A stretch of 19,635 nt of DNA from JAICLL01 sp035252155. Lineage in GTDB: Bacteria; Planctomycetota; Planctomycetia; Pirellulales; JAICIG01. Positions within the stretch are counted from its first letter, which is position 1, and each line of letters opens with the position of its first letter. Under the pieces are notes generated by a model. The model searched no databases, was not told where the DNA came from, and saw nothing but the letters and a program-made list of their open reading frames with translations. The stretch is taken from NCBI GenBank assembly GCA_035252155.1, contig DATFDL010000356.1:1-19635 (forward strand), in the 5' to 3' direction. The position numbers and the translations under genes are program-made. This document shows, in pieces, positions 1 to 5,859 of the stretch.

Positions 1-4
1 TCCG

Positions 5-26
5 GGACGACCTAGCAAGGTCGTCC
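5..26. repeat. Perfect 9-bp hairpin downstream of the DUF1080 gene
   Basis: GGACGACCT at 5-13 and AGGTCGTCC at 18-26 are exact reverse complements around a 4-base loop. The hairpin lies 18 bases beyond the stop of the minus-strand DUF1080 gene, so it could act as a transcript-end structure. No run of T follows on the minus strand within the window, so a classical intrinsic terminator is not shown. It resembles the short intergenic palindromes found elsewhere in the window. Confidence 0.6.
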
Positions 27-44
27 TACGTCGGAAAGCCTTCA

Positions 45-725
45 CTACTTTTTGGGCAATGGCCGAACGGAGACTTCCTTGAAATAAACGGTGCAGCTTT
101 CGTCGTGGTTTTGTAGCCCGATATAGCCCGAGCGGGGACGAGGGCCGGCTTCGGGATCGCCCTGGCCGCCGCGCTCGTGCAGTTGGGGCGGCGGTTCGCG
201 GGGGTCGAAATCGGCGACTTCGATGCCGTTGAGAGCCGTCCGCACGCGATCGCCCGAGAGCGTGATCTCCAGCGTGTTCCACTCGCCGGGCTTTTTCGCG
301 GGCTTCGCTTTGGCTTTGGCGAATGAATAGACTGCGCCGGTGGTGCGATAGGGCGCGGCACTGTCCGACTCGGCGATCTGCACTTCGTAGCCGTGATGCA
401 CGGCGTACCACGGGTCATTGGGCTTATCGGCGATGCGGATATAGACGCCCGAATTGTCGGTGGGACGGGTAGTTTTATAGACCACGCGCAACACGCAATC
501 GCCGAATTTCTCTTTGGTATACCAAAGCAGGCCCATGCCGCCTTCGGTCTTCAGCAAGCCGTCTTCGAGCACGAACCGGCCGGGGCCGATGTGTTGCCAG
601 TCGTCCACATTCCTGCCGTTGAAAAGGTGCCGCGCCTCGCTGGCCGGTTCGGCCGCCGAAGCTGGCAAGACGGAACCCAACGCCACGAGCACCGCAGCAA
701 GCACTGTCAATTTTTGAACTTTCAT
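45..725 (-). CDS. Secreted DUF1080 (3-keto-disaccharide hydrolase-like) protein
   Basis: The 226-residue protein starts with a basic and hydrophobic signal peptide (MKVQKLTVLAAVLVALGS) and a likely cleavage after A-S-A near residue 24. The mature part opens with LFNGRNVDDW (about 34-43), the usual start of DUF1080 domains, followed by a beta-rich region with NSGVYIR and GYIGLQNHD, both typical of this concanavalin-like fold. Members occur in large numbers in planctomycetes and are linked to glycan or 3-keto-sugar hydrolysis, acting outside the cytoplasm. The ATG at 725 is chosen because it gives a clean signal peptide; an upstream in-frame ATG at 773 would add 16 residues rich in Arg. A weak AGGGCG lies upstream. 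The gene stands alone, 246 bases downstream of rimK on the same strand. The family call is good; the substrate is unknown. Confidence 0.88.
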   Translation of the reverse strand: MKVQKLTVLAAVLVALGSVLPASAAEPASEARHLFNGRNVDDWQHIGPGRFVLEDGLLKTEGGMGLLWYTKEKFGDCVLRVVYKTTRPTDNSGVYIRIADKPNDPWYAVHHGYEVQIAESDSAAPYRTTGAVYSFAKAKAKPAKKPGEWNTLEITLSGDRVRTALNGIEVADFDPREPPPQLHERGGQGDPEAGPRPRSGYIGLQNHDESCTVYFKEVSVRPLPKK

Positions 726-860
726 CGTCGCACGTCGCCCTGTTCTTGTTGTCAGCCAGCGTCTCAAGAACATTTTACCCTAGAGCATCACCCACTGCAT
801 CCCGATCATGCAGCCGGTAGTGTCCTAAAGTTGCGTTGGTTTTCGTCCCGTGGATACACC

Positions 861-910
861 AACCCGAAGCGTAAGCGAGGCACGCCCTTTCCTCGCTTAC
901 GCTTCGGGTT
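861..910. repeat. Perfect 20-bp inverted repeat of the AACCCGAAGCG planctomycete type
   Basis: AACCCGAAGCGTAAGCGAGG at 861-880 is the exact reverse complement of 891-910, with a 10-base spacer. The element sits between rimK (upstream on the minus strand) and the DUF1080 gene. When translated on the plus strand it yields N-P-K-R-K-R-G, a string known from many spurious planctomycete protein predictions. It is most likely a dispersed palindromic repeat that can also fold in RNA. Nothing else recognisable is present in the 726-971 gap. Confidence 0.85.
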
Positions 911-971
911 AGTTTGGGCGCCGACTCATCTTAGCACGCTACCATGTTGCCATTCCGCACTCCCCATTCCC

Positions 972-1877
972 TCACCCCTTGATCCGATCTCGTTGCGTGC
1001 CGTGGGCGGCGTGTTTTTCCAACAGCTCGATGATCCGCCCGGCCACATCGACGCTGGTGGCCCGCTCGATGCCCTCCAGGCCGGGCGACGAATTGACCTC
1101 CATTACCACCGGGCCGTGGTTCGAGCGCAAGATATCGACGCCCGCCACGTTCAGGCCCATGGCCTTGGCCGCCCGGACCGCGGTGCTGCGTTCCTCGGGC
1201 GAGAGCTTGGCGCTGACCGCGGTTCCGCCGCGGTGCAGGTTCGAGCGAAACTCGCCGGGCCGAGCCTGCCGCTGCATGGCGGCGATCACCTTCCCTCCCA
1301 CGACCAGGCAGCGCACGTCCGATCCGCCAGCCTCTTTGATGTACTCTTGCACCAGAATGTTGGCCTCGAGTCCGCGGAAGGCTTCGATGACCGATTCGGC
1401 CGCCTTTTGCGTTTCGGCCAGCACCACGCCGATGCCCTGCGTCCCTTCGAGCAGCTTGACCACCAGCGGGGCGCCGCCCACCGTGTTGATCAGGCCATGC
1501 ACGTCCTTGGTCGAGTGGGCAAAGCCGGTCACTGGCAGGCCAATGCCGTTGCGGGCCAAAAGCTGCAAGCAGCGGAGTTTGTCGCGCGAACGGGTGATGG
1601 CCTGCGATTCGTTCGCCGAAAAGACATCCATCATTTCGAACTGCCGCACGACCGCGGTGCCGTAGAACGTGTGCGGCGCCCCGATGCGCGGGATGACCGC
1701 GTCGACGCCTTCCAAGGGATTGCCTTGATAGATCACCATCGGCTTCAGCGAGGTGATGTTCATGTAGCAGCGCAGATAGTCGATGACGCGCACTTCGTGG
1801 CCGCGCTGTTCGCCGGCCTCTTTCAGCCGCCGTGTGGAATACAAAGCGGGCTTGCGCGACAGCAGGGCGATCTTCAC
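972..1877 (-). CDS. rimK: RimK, ribosomal protein S6--L-glutamate ligase
   Basis: This 301-residue ATP-grasp enzyme adds glutamate residues to the C-terminus of ribosomal protein S6 in the cytoplasm. Its length and sequence follow the E. coli RimK closely: an N-terminal MKIALLSR segment, AVIPRIG and FYGTA (about 60-74), RDKLR (98-102), the ATP-grasp core VVKLLEGTQGIGVVLAE (139-155), VQEYIKEA (176-183), FRSNLHRGG (210-218), and the metal-binding D248, E260 and N262 in VMEVNSSPGLEGIE. All expected catalytic residues are present. It starts with GTG at 1877, preceded by an AAAGGAAA ribosome-binding site; this GTG overlaps the TGA of rimB by 4 bases, so the two are probably translationally coupled. 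In Pseudomonas, RimK activity is tuned by c-di-GMP; whether that holds here is unknown. Confidence 0.96.
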   Translation of the reverse strand: MKIALLSRKPALYSTRRLKEAGEQRGHEVRVIDYLRCYMNITSLKPMVIYQGNPLEGVDAVIPRIGAPHTFYGTAVVRQFEMMDVFSANESQAITRSRDKLRCLQLLARNGIGLPVTGFAHSTKDVHGLINTVGGAPLVVKLLEGTQGIGVVLAETQKAAESVIEAFRGLEANILVQEYIKEAGGSDVRCLVVGGKVIAAMQRQARPGEFRSNLHRGGTAVSAKLSPEERSTAVRAAKAMGLNVAGVDILRSNHGPVVMEVNSSPGLEGIERATSVDVAGRIIELLEKHAAHGTQRDRIKG

Positions 1878-2350
1878 GGCAATTTCCTTTCGCGGCGCGG
1901 GGTTCGCGGCACGCCTGCCGGGCGCTTACCAGCCAGAAACGAACGGCTGGCATCGACCAGGAACCGCCGCCGCACCGCCTCGCGCCCCAGCAGCAAGCGA
2001 AAGCCCATCGCATCACGGCCGATCAGCGTGACTTCGATCGGCCAGCACTCGCCGAACAATCGGGCCGAGGTAACGATGACCGGCCGTAGCGTTTCCAGTC
2101 CGCCCGAATTCCGCACCAGTCGCTGGCCGATCAATTCCGCTTCGGCCGCGACGGAATGGCTGCTATTATGCTGCCAGGGATGAACGCTGAACCGCACCAT
2201 CGGCCGCCCATCGCGCTCGAACGGTTCGATATCGAAGGCATGCAACGCCGACGACCGCGCGCCGGTGTCGACCTTGGCCTTGACGGCCCCGATGTGCAGG
2301 TCGGGCAGGGCTAGCCACTCGCGCCAGCCGATGGTGGGAAGAGCATGCAC
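1874..2350 (-). CDS. rimB: RimB-like retropepsin-fold protease (ATP-dependent zinc protease family)
   Basis: The 158-residue product matches the PF05618 family, which despite its zinc-protease name has a retropepsin-like aspartic fold. Visible hallmarks are IGWREWLALPDL at the N-terminus, AKVDTGARSSALHA containing the D-T-G-A catalytic motif (about residues 22-35), a central RPVIVTS segment, and LLGREAVRRRFLVD near the end. In Pseudomonas the rimABK operon encodes RimB, which opposes or shapes RimK-dependent glutamylation of S6. Here it is the first gene of a two-gene unit, ending inside the rimK start codon. The start is set at GTG 2350 because homologues begin just before IGWREW; no ATG lies at a sensible place. 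The same frame stays open further upstream, but that extension reads through an intergenic repeat and is not credible. The family call is strong; the exact start is moderate. Confidence 0.87.
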   Translation of the reverse strand: MHALPTIGWREWLALPDLHIGAVKAKVDTGARSSALHAFDIEPFERDGRPMVRFSVHPWQHNSSHSVAAEAELIGQRLVRNSGGLETLRPVIVTSARLFGECWPIEVTLIGRDAMGFRLLLGREAVRRRFLVDASRSFLAGKRPAGVPRTPRRERKLP

Positions 2351-2375
2351 AGTGCCGACAAAACTCCGGTGGGAT

Positions 2376-2405
2376 GGTCGTCTTTCGCTCCAGCGAAAGA
2401 TGATC
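2376..2405. repeat. Hairpin repeat, copy A (TCTTTCGC / GCGAAAGA)
   Basis: TCTTTCGC at 2381-2388 and GCGAAAGA at 2393-2400 pair perfectly around a TCCA loop. The stem can extend to 2376-2405 if two G-T pairs are allowed on the plus strand. It shares the 14-base string GTCGTCTTTCGCTC (2377-2390) with copy B. It lies between the divergent rimB and DUF456 genes and would be in the rimB leader on the minus strand. Confidence 0.75.
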
Positions 2406-2425
2406 TCTCTGCCGGGGCTGGACGG

Positions 2426-2455
2426 ATTATAAAGCGGCGGGCAAAAAAAGGGAAA
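2426..2455 (-). promoter_or_regulatory. Candidate sigma-70-type promoter of rimB-rimK
   Basis: Read on the minus strand, a perfect TATAAT (plus-strand 2426-2431) lies about 75 bases upstream of the rimB GTG. The matching -35 is weak: TTTCCC at 2450-2455 with an 18-base spacer, inside an A/T-rich tract that could act as an UP-like element. The perfect -10, its position and its direction support the call; the poor -35 limits it. Confidence 0.4.
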
Positions 2456-2491
2456 AATAAACAGCCGTGCGCGACTAGCGAACGCCCCAAA

Positions 2492-2543
2492 AGTCGTCTT
2501 TCGCTCTGCGCAAGCACGTCCTTTCGCGGAGTGAAAGGCGACT
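2492..2543. repeat. Hairpin repeat, copy B (AGTCGTCTTTCGC / imperfect partner)
   Basis: The arm 2492-2510 pairs with 2525-2543 over 19 positions around a 14-base loop. Sixteen pairs are Watson-Crick and the three others (positions 6, 12 and 16 of the first arm) are G-U when the plus strand is RNA, but would be A-C mismatches in minus-strand RNA. It begins with the same 14-base string as copy A. It lies about 100 bases upstream of the DUF456 start. Confidence 0.72.
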
Positions 2544-2644
2544 ATGGCGCGCCTGGTACTCGCGCACGGCATTTAGGCCCAAGAAAAAACCGGCGACAGC
2601 GAACCAGTATAGGCAGGCCGCTGACCCAGTCACGGGTAATAAAG

Positions 2645-3181
2645 ATGGTTTATTTATACGTCTTGCTTCTTTTGATCGCATTGGCGACCGGCTGGGTAAT
2701 GACTTTGTTGAGCATGCCGGGCAATTGGATCATGATCGCGGCCACTGCGATCTACGCCTACTTTATGCCCGACGACAGCCGGTTCGACATCAGTTGGACC
2801 ACGATCGGCATCCTCATCGGGCTGGCCCTGCTGGCCGAACTACTCGAACTGGCGGCCGGCGCGATGGGCGCCGCACGGGCCGGGGGCAGCAAGCGCGGGG
2901 CGGTGCTGGCGGCCGTCGGCTCGATGGTGGGCGCGCTGGCGGGAGCGTTCGTCGGATTGCCGATACCCGTGGTCGGTTCGGTAATCGCGGCCATTCTGTT
3001 CGCCGGGCTGGGCGCCTTGGGTGGAGCGATGCTCGGCGAATCATGGAAAGGACGCGGGCTGGAAGAAAGCTGGAAGGTCGGCCAGGCGGCTTTTTGGGGC
3101 CGCCTGCTGGGCACGCTCGCCAAGACCACCCTCGCCTCGGTGATGGTGGCCGTCGCCATGGTGGCGGCGCTGTTTCCCTAG
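2645..3181 (+). CDS. DUF456 family integral membrane protein
   Basis: The 178-residue protein is almost entirely hydrophobic. A first membrane segment spans about 3-22 (VYLYVLLLLIALATGWVM), a second about 27-41 following the characteristic L-S-M-P-G-N-W, a third about 53-75, then a Gly/Ala-rich region with GSMVGALAGAFVGLPIP and GLGALGGAMLGE, and a C-terminal helix ending ALFP. The MPGNW motif and the glycine-rich helices with an acidic residue are typical of DUF456, a family of unknown function in the cytoplasmic membrane. The ATG at 2645 is preferred because the first helix begins there; the open frame extends upstream through repeat DNA that is not protein-like. The ribosome-binding site is weak (GGGTAATAAAG). 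It is transcribed away from rimB and toward the winged-helix gene. Confidence 0.85.
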   Translation: MVYLYVLLLLIALATGWVMTLLSMPGNWIMIAATAIYAYFMPDDSRFDISWTTIGILIGLALLAELLELAAGAMGAARAGGSKRGAVLAAVGSMVGALAGAFVGLPIPVVGSVIAAILFAGLGALGGAMLGESWKGRGLEESWKVGQAAFWGRLLGTLAKTTLASVMVAVAMVAALFP

Positions 3182-3187
3182 AAACTA

Positions 3188-3356
3188 GTAGTCCCGGCCC
3201 TTGTGGCCGGCTGCGAGCACAACCGGATTTCGTTCACGGCGTGCGGCGTTTGACTGCCGCACAGCAGAACCGGAGCTACCTCGGTGCCGCACCGGTGGTC
3301 AGGAGAGCCGGAGGTACAGAGTCACCCTGGGTGCCGGCCACGAGGGCCGGGGCTAC
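3188..3356. repeat. Inverted pair of a 24-base palindromic element (pair 1)
   Basis: A 24-base element beginning GTAGTCCCGGCCC occupies 3188-3211, and a reverse-complement copy lies at 3333-3356. Each copy contains its own short stem (CCGGCC, 5-base loop, GGCCGG). The copies differ at only two positions, one of them in the loop. Further short matches lie between them, but no gene. The second copy supplies the stop codon of the winged-helix gene at 3353-3355. A closely related pair lies at 12488-12627. Confidence 0.8.
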
Positions 3357-3574
3357 CGCAGCGAGATCGTGGGGCTGCGCGATTCGGCATCGACGCTGAT
3401 CTTGTCCTCCCGAGCCAGCCAGCCCAGGGCGAGCATCACCAGGTCGCGCGGGCAGCCCGTCTCTTTCACCAGCTTGGCCATGCTCAGGGGGCCTTTTTCC
3501 GAAAGTAAGTGCCAAACCAGACCGGCCGTTTCACCAATTTGTTCGACGCCGCAGCTCATGATTGCCGTCGCCAT
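3353..3574 (-). CDS. Small winged-helix-turn-helix protein (DUF2582-like)
   Basis: The 73-residue protein fits the PF10771 (DUF2582) winged-helix family in length and pattern: IGETAGLVWHLLSEKGPLSM (about 12-31), a recognition-helix region KLVKETGCPRDLVMLALGWLARE, and a short wing (DKISVDAE). Such proteins are presumed DNA-binding, but targets are not established. The ATG at 3574 has a strong GAGGAG ribosome-binding site 8 bases upstream and a good promoter about 80 bases upstream. The gene is single and convergent with the DUF456 gene. Its TAG stop falls inside the first bases of a dispersed palindromic repeat, so the last residues may have been set by insertion of that repeat. Confidence 0.85.
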   Translation of the reverse strand: MATAIMSCGVEQIGETAGLVWHLLSEKGPLSMAKLVKETGCPRDLVMLALGWLAREDKISVDAESRSPTISLR

Positions 3575-3654
3575 TGCGAGTGCTCCTCGGTTTGTCCTTC
3601 CGCACGGTCACGGTCGATCGATGCCGACCCTCCGCATCCCGCCCTTGTCTGAAA

Positions 3655-3684
3655 AGTATAGGGCGCTGGGGCCGCAAATCTCAA
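3655..3684 (-). promoter_or_regulatory. Candidate promoter of the winged-helix gene
   Basis: On the minus strand TTGAGA (plus-strand 3679-3684) and TATACT (3655-3660) are separated by 18 bases. Each hexamer matches 5 of 6 consensus sigma-70 bases. The predicted start point is near 3648, giving a leader of roughly 75 bases before the ATG at 3574. Confidence 0.5.
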
Positions 3685-3689
3685 GCAAT

Positions 3690-3705
3690 CAAGCCGTTTT
3701 TTCGA
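3690..3705. repeat. 16-base exact repeat, copy 1
   Basis: CAAGCCGTTTTTTCGA at 3690-3705 recurs exactly at 9347-9362. Both copies lie in non-coding DNA upstream of plus-strand genes. The T-run flanked by complementary-looking ends is reminiscent of a terminator tail, but no stem precedes it here. Confidence 0.6.
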
Positions 3706-3745
3706 CATGAACGGCAAAAATCTCGCCCGCCAGACAGGCCCGTTC

Positions 3746-3774
3746 TTGTCCGCTGGGGTGAGAACCGCTACAGT
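3746..3774 (+). promoter_or_regulatory. Weak candidate promoter of the phosphatase gene
   Basis: TTGTCC (3746-3751) and TACAGT (3769-3774) are separated by 17 bases; each matches 4 of 6 consensus bases. The predicted leader to the ATG at 3846 is about 65 bases. The position and spacing are right but the hexamers are weak. Confidence 0.3.
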
Positions 3775-3845
3775 TAATCACTCAGCCCACTTGTCTCGTC
3801 GGCCGGGCTGACCGCACTTCCACTCATCGCTTGGGGTTTCGCAAG

Positions 3846-4625
3846 ATGAGCTTGCACATCGCTCGTGGGGCAATGCTGGCCCTGGTTCTGTTTTGTTCGC
3901 TTTCCTCGTCCGCAAGGGCGATGAACCTTTATAAGGTGACGACAGGCGTCTTCCGCGGCTCGACGCCCGAGACCGCCGCGGACTTCGATCGACTGAAGCA
4001 GATGGGCATCAAAACGGTGCTCAACCTGCGCCGTTTCGACCGCAACGCGATCGCGCGTGAGCGGCAGGCCCTCACGGCGCGCGGCATCCGGCACGTGCAC
4101 GTGCCCATCCGCTATTTTCCGCGCGGCGACAACTCGATCGATCACGCCGTCAACGTGCTCAGCGATACGACCTTGCACCCCGTCTACGTGCATTGCAAGC
4201 ACGGCCACGACCGTTGCGGCACGGTGGTGGGTCTCTACAAAGTGCGTCACCACGGCTGGAGCGCGGAGGCGGCCTACCGCGACATGCGGCAATATGGTTT
4301 CAACGAGCGGCTGGGTGGGCTGCGGCGGTATTACTGGTCGGCCGCGGGGCGAATGCGGAGCGCTCGTCCAACTACTCCCACACTTTTGAACGGAGAGCGG
4401 GCGATCGCCGCCAACAACCGTACCCCTGCTCAGGCGACGAGGATGCCGCCCAACGGCAGCAACCCGGCCGCGGTCAGGCCACCCGCCATCCAGCCTGTGG
4501 TTGCCAAGCCTGTGGTTGCCAAACCAGCAGTGGCAACCCCGAGCGCGGCCAAGCCCGCGGCCATTAAGCCGTTGTCCGCGCCGGTCGCGGCGACTGCACC
4601 GGTCGCAACGCGCGTAGGGAACTAG
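3846..4625 (+). CDS. Exported tyrosine/dual-specificity phosphatase-like protein
   Basis: The 259-residue protein has a signal peptide (ARGAMLALVLFCSLSSSARA, likely cut after A-R-A near residue 25), so it should act outside the cytoplasm. The domain from about 30 to 160 carries V-H-C-K-H-G-H-D-R, the C-x5-R phosphatase loop with nucleophile C117 and R123 after H116. Upstream, GIKTVLNLR (54-62) and HVPIRYF match cysteine phosphatases of the dual-specificity type; D95 is a possible general acid. The C-terminal 90 or so residues are Pro/Ala-rich with repeated V-V-A-K-P units, probably a flexible linker or wall-associated tail. The ATG at 3846 is preferred over an in-frame TTG at 3831; neither has a strong ribosome-binding site. 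It is a single gene closed by a clear terminator. The substrate, protein, lipid or inositol phosphate, cannot be told. Confidence 0.85.
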   Translation: MSLHIARGAMLALVLFCSLSSSARAMNLYKVTTGVFRGSTPETAADFDRLKQMGIKTVLNLRRFDRNAIARERQALTARGIRHVHVPIRYFPRGDNSIDHAVNVLSDTTLHPVYVHCKHGHDRCGTVVGLYKVRHHGWSAEAAYRDMRQYGFNERLGGLRRYYWSAAGRMRSARPTTPTLLNGERAIAANNRTPAQATRMPPNGSNPAAVRPPAIQPVVAKPVVAKPAVATPSAAKPAAIKPLSAPVAATAPVATRVGN

Positions 4626-4640
4626 GCGTTAAACGTAATA

Positions 4641-4667
4641 GCCTGGCAAAACCGGGCGCATTTTTTT
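4641..4667 (+). terminator. Intrinsic terminator after the phosphatase gene
   Basis: GCCTGG (4641-4646) pairs with CCGGGC (4652-4657), including one G-T pair, around a CAAAA loop. After GCA comes a run of seven T (4661-4667). It begins 16 bases beyond the stop codon, on the coding strand, and so separates this gene from the next operon. Confidence 0.8.
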
Positions 4668-4722
4668 CGGGGGGACCGAGAATTTTTTTCTTGGCCGTTC
4701 TTTCGAACCGCTGCTGCGCCAA

Positions 4723-4750
4723 TTGCGTAAAGCCCCCGGCGGGTTATCAT
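4723..4750 (+). promoter_or_regulatory. Candidate promoter of the tagged protein-sigma-kinase operon
   Basis: TATCAT (4745-4750, 5 of 6 matches to the -10 consensus) lies 16 bases after TTGCGT (4723-4728, 3 of 6). The predicted leader to the ATG at 4804 is about 47 bases. The position just after a terminator and just before a three-gene unit supports it. An ECF-type promoter recognised by the operon's own sigma factor could lie in the same stretch, but no motif can be assigned. Confidence 0.35.
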
Positions 4751-4803
4751 AGAGCGATGCCTCGCCGTCGAGGTCTGACGGGCATCCATTGGCGCGCAGG
4801 ATT

Positions 4804-5859
4804 ATGGCCAGGCGCACGAGACGATTTGAGTCGCTCGAAGAGCGGCGGTTGTTGGCGGCGGTAGCGAGCTCCCCGGACGCGACGGCGCTGGTGGGAGCGG
4901 CCGATCCCTCCGTGTCCCCGGCGAGTCAGCCGTCGTCCAGCGCAAGCGCAGCGGACGGCGCATCGTCCGACTCGACACCCGGCGATTCCACACCCGGCGA
5001 CTCGAACCCTGGCGAGTACGCGGCAGCAGCCACCGCAGACCCGTCGTCTGGCGCGTCCGGCTACGACACTTACACAGAGTATTCCTCGCCCACCGCCGCG
5101 GATCACTACACCGACCCCGCCGCCACCAAGTACGATCCACCCGCGAATTCCAGCTTGGCCACGTCGCCAGCGCCCACCTCGAGCACCACGAATCAGGGCG
5201 TCCCAAGCGGTCTCGCGCAACTTTTGCAGCCCGTGCAGGCCAGCGTTCCAACCGCGGAAGGGCAGGCTGTCGTTATTTTGCCAATAGGCCCGGCCGGAAC
5301 GCCGGCCTCAGGCGCACCGGTCGGACCCGTGCGTTTCGATCCGCACGACCTGGTCGCGCGGGCGGAACTCAACGAATCAGCGAGCGAGGCCGCCGCGCCG
5401 GCCGCGATTGCCGGGGACGAACAGCCGCTTGTCGCCCCCGTGGCCTGGGCCACGTCGGGCGCGCAACGGACGATCGGGCAACTCGACGCCGACGACACCG
5501 ATTACGCCGCGCCGCCGATCGTCGAAGAACCGTCGCTCTTCGATGCCTCACCGCAAATCGTCGGCTTGATCACCGGAGCGGTCAACGGCGATTGGTCGAA
5601 GATCGAGCGCAGCGTCGACGAACTGTTTGACCGGCTTGATCGCTTGGGCGACGAGCTGCCCAGCGCGGCCACCGCGTGGCATGTGGGCGAGTGCGTGGCG
5701 CTGACCGCTGGGGCCGCCGCCGCCTTTGAATACGTGCGGGCACAGTTTCGTGAGGGAGGAACGTGGCAGGGGTTCATCGATGGCGAGCGCGAACCTTGGG
5801 AGCCGCGCTTGCGCCGCCGATGGTTTCGCCGCAAAGTGGAAAGGATCGCTCGCAGATGA
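4804..5859 (+). CDS. Low-complexity protein with planctomycete surface tag and C-terminal membrane anchor
   Basis: The 351-residue protein begins RRTRRFESLEERRLLAA, the N-terminal tag seen on many large exported planctomycete proteins. Residues about 20-150 are disordered-looking, rich in Ser, Ala, Pro, Thr and Asp, with tandem S-T-P-G-D units. A helical stretch (DWSKIERSVDELFDRLDRLGDEL, given here in pieces: DWSKIERSVDE, then LFDRLDRLGDEL) precedes a weakly hydrophobic segment (VALTAGAAAAFEYV) and a strongly basic tail ending RRRWFRRKVERIARR. This suggests an outside-facing N-terminal part, one membrane anchor and a short cytoplasmic tail; that topology is inference. ATG 4804 is chosen over TTG 4789. 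Its TGA overlaps the sigma factor ATG by 4 bases, implying translational coupling and a shared pathway. The protein has no recognised catalytic domain and is short for a tagged protein. It may be a surface sensor or an atypical regulator of the sigma factor. Confidence 0.78.
   Translation: MARRTRRFESLEERRLLAAVASSPDATALVGAADPSVSPASQPSSSASAADGASSDSTPGDSTPGDSNPGEYAAAATADPSSGASGYDTYTEYSSPTAADHYTDPAATKYDPPANSSLATSPAPTSSTTNQGVPSGLAQLLQPVQASVPTAEGQAVVILPIGPAGTPASGAPVGPVRFDPHDLVARAELNESASEAAAPAAIAGDEQPLVAPVAWATSGAQRTIGQLDADDTDYAAPPIVEEPSLFDASPQIVGLITGAVNGDWSKIERSVDELFDRLDRLGDELPSAATAWHVGECVALTAGAAAAFEYVRAQFREGGTWQGFIDGEREPWEPRLRRRWFRRKVERIARR

Noticed and set aside
393..2183. Long plus-strand reading frame of 596 codons
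   Set aside because: It runs antisense to DUF1080, rimK and rimB, has no protein-family features, and includes the translated N-P-K-R-K-R-G repeat.
2475..2681. Possible 68-residue minus-strand protein with a hydrophobic stretch (LYWFAVAGFFLGL)
   Set aside because: The hydrophobic segment looks protein-like, but the frame starts inside the DUF456 gene, has no ribosome-binding site and ends in a translated dispersed repeat. Left as not supported.
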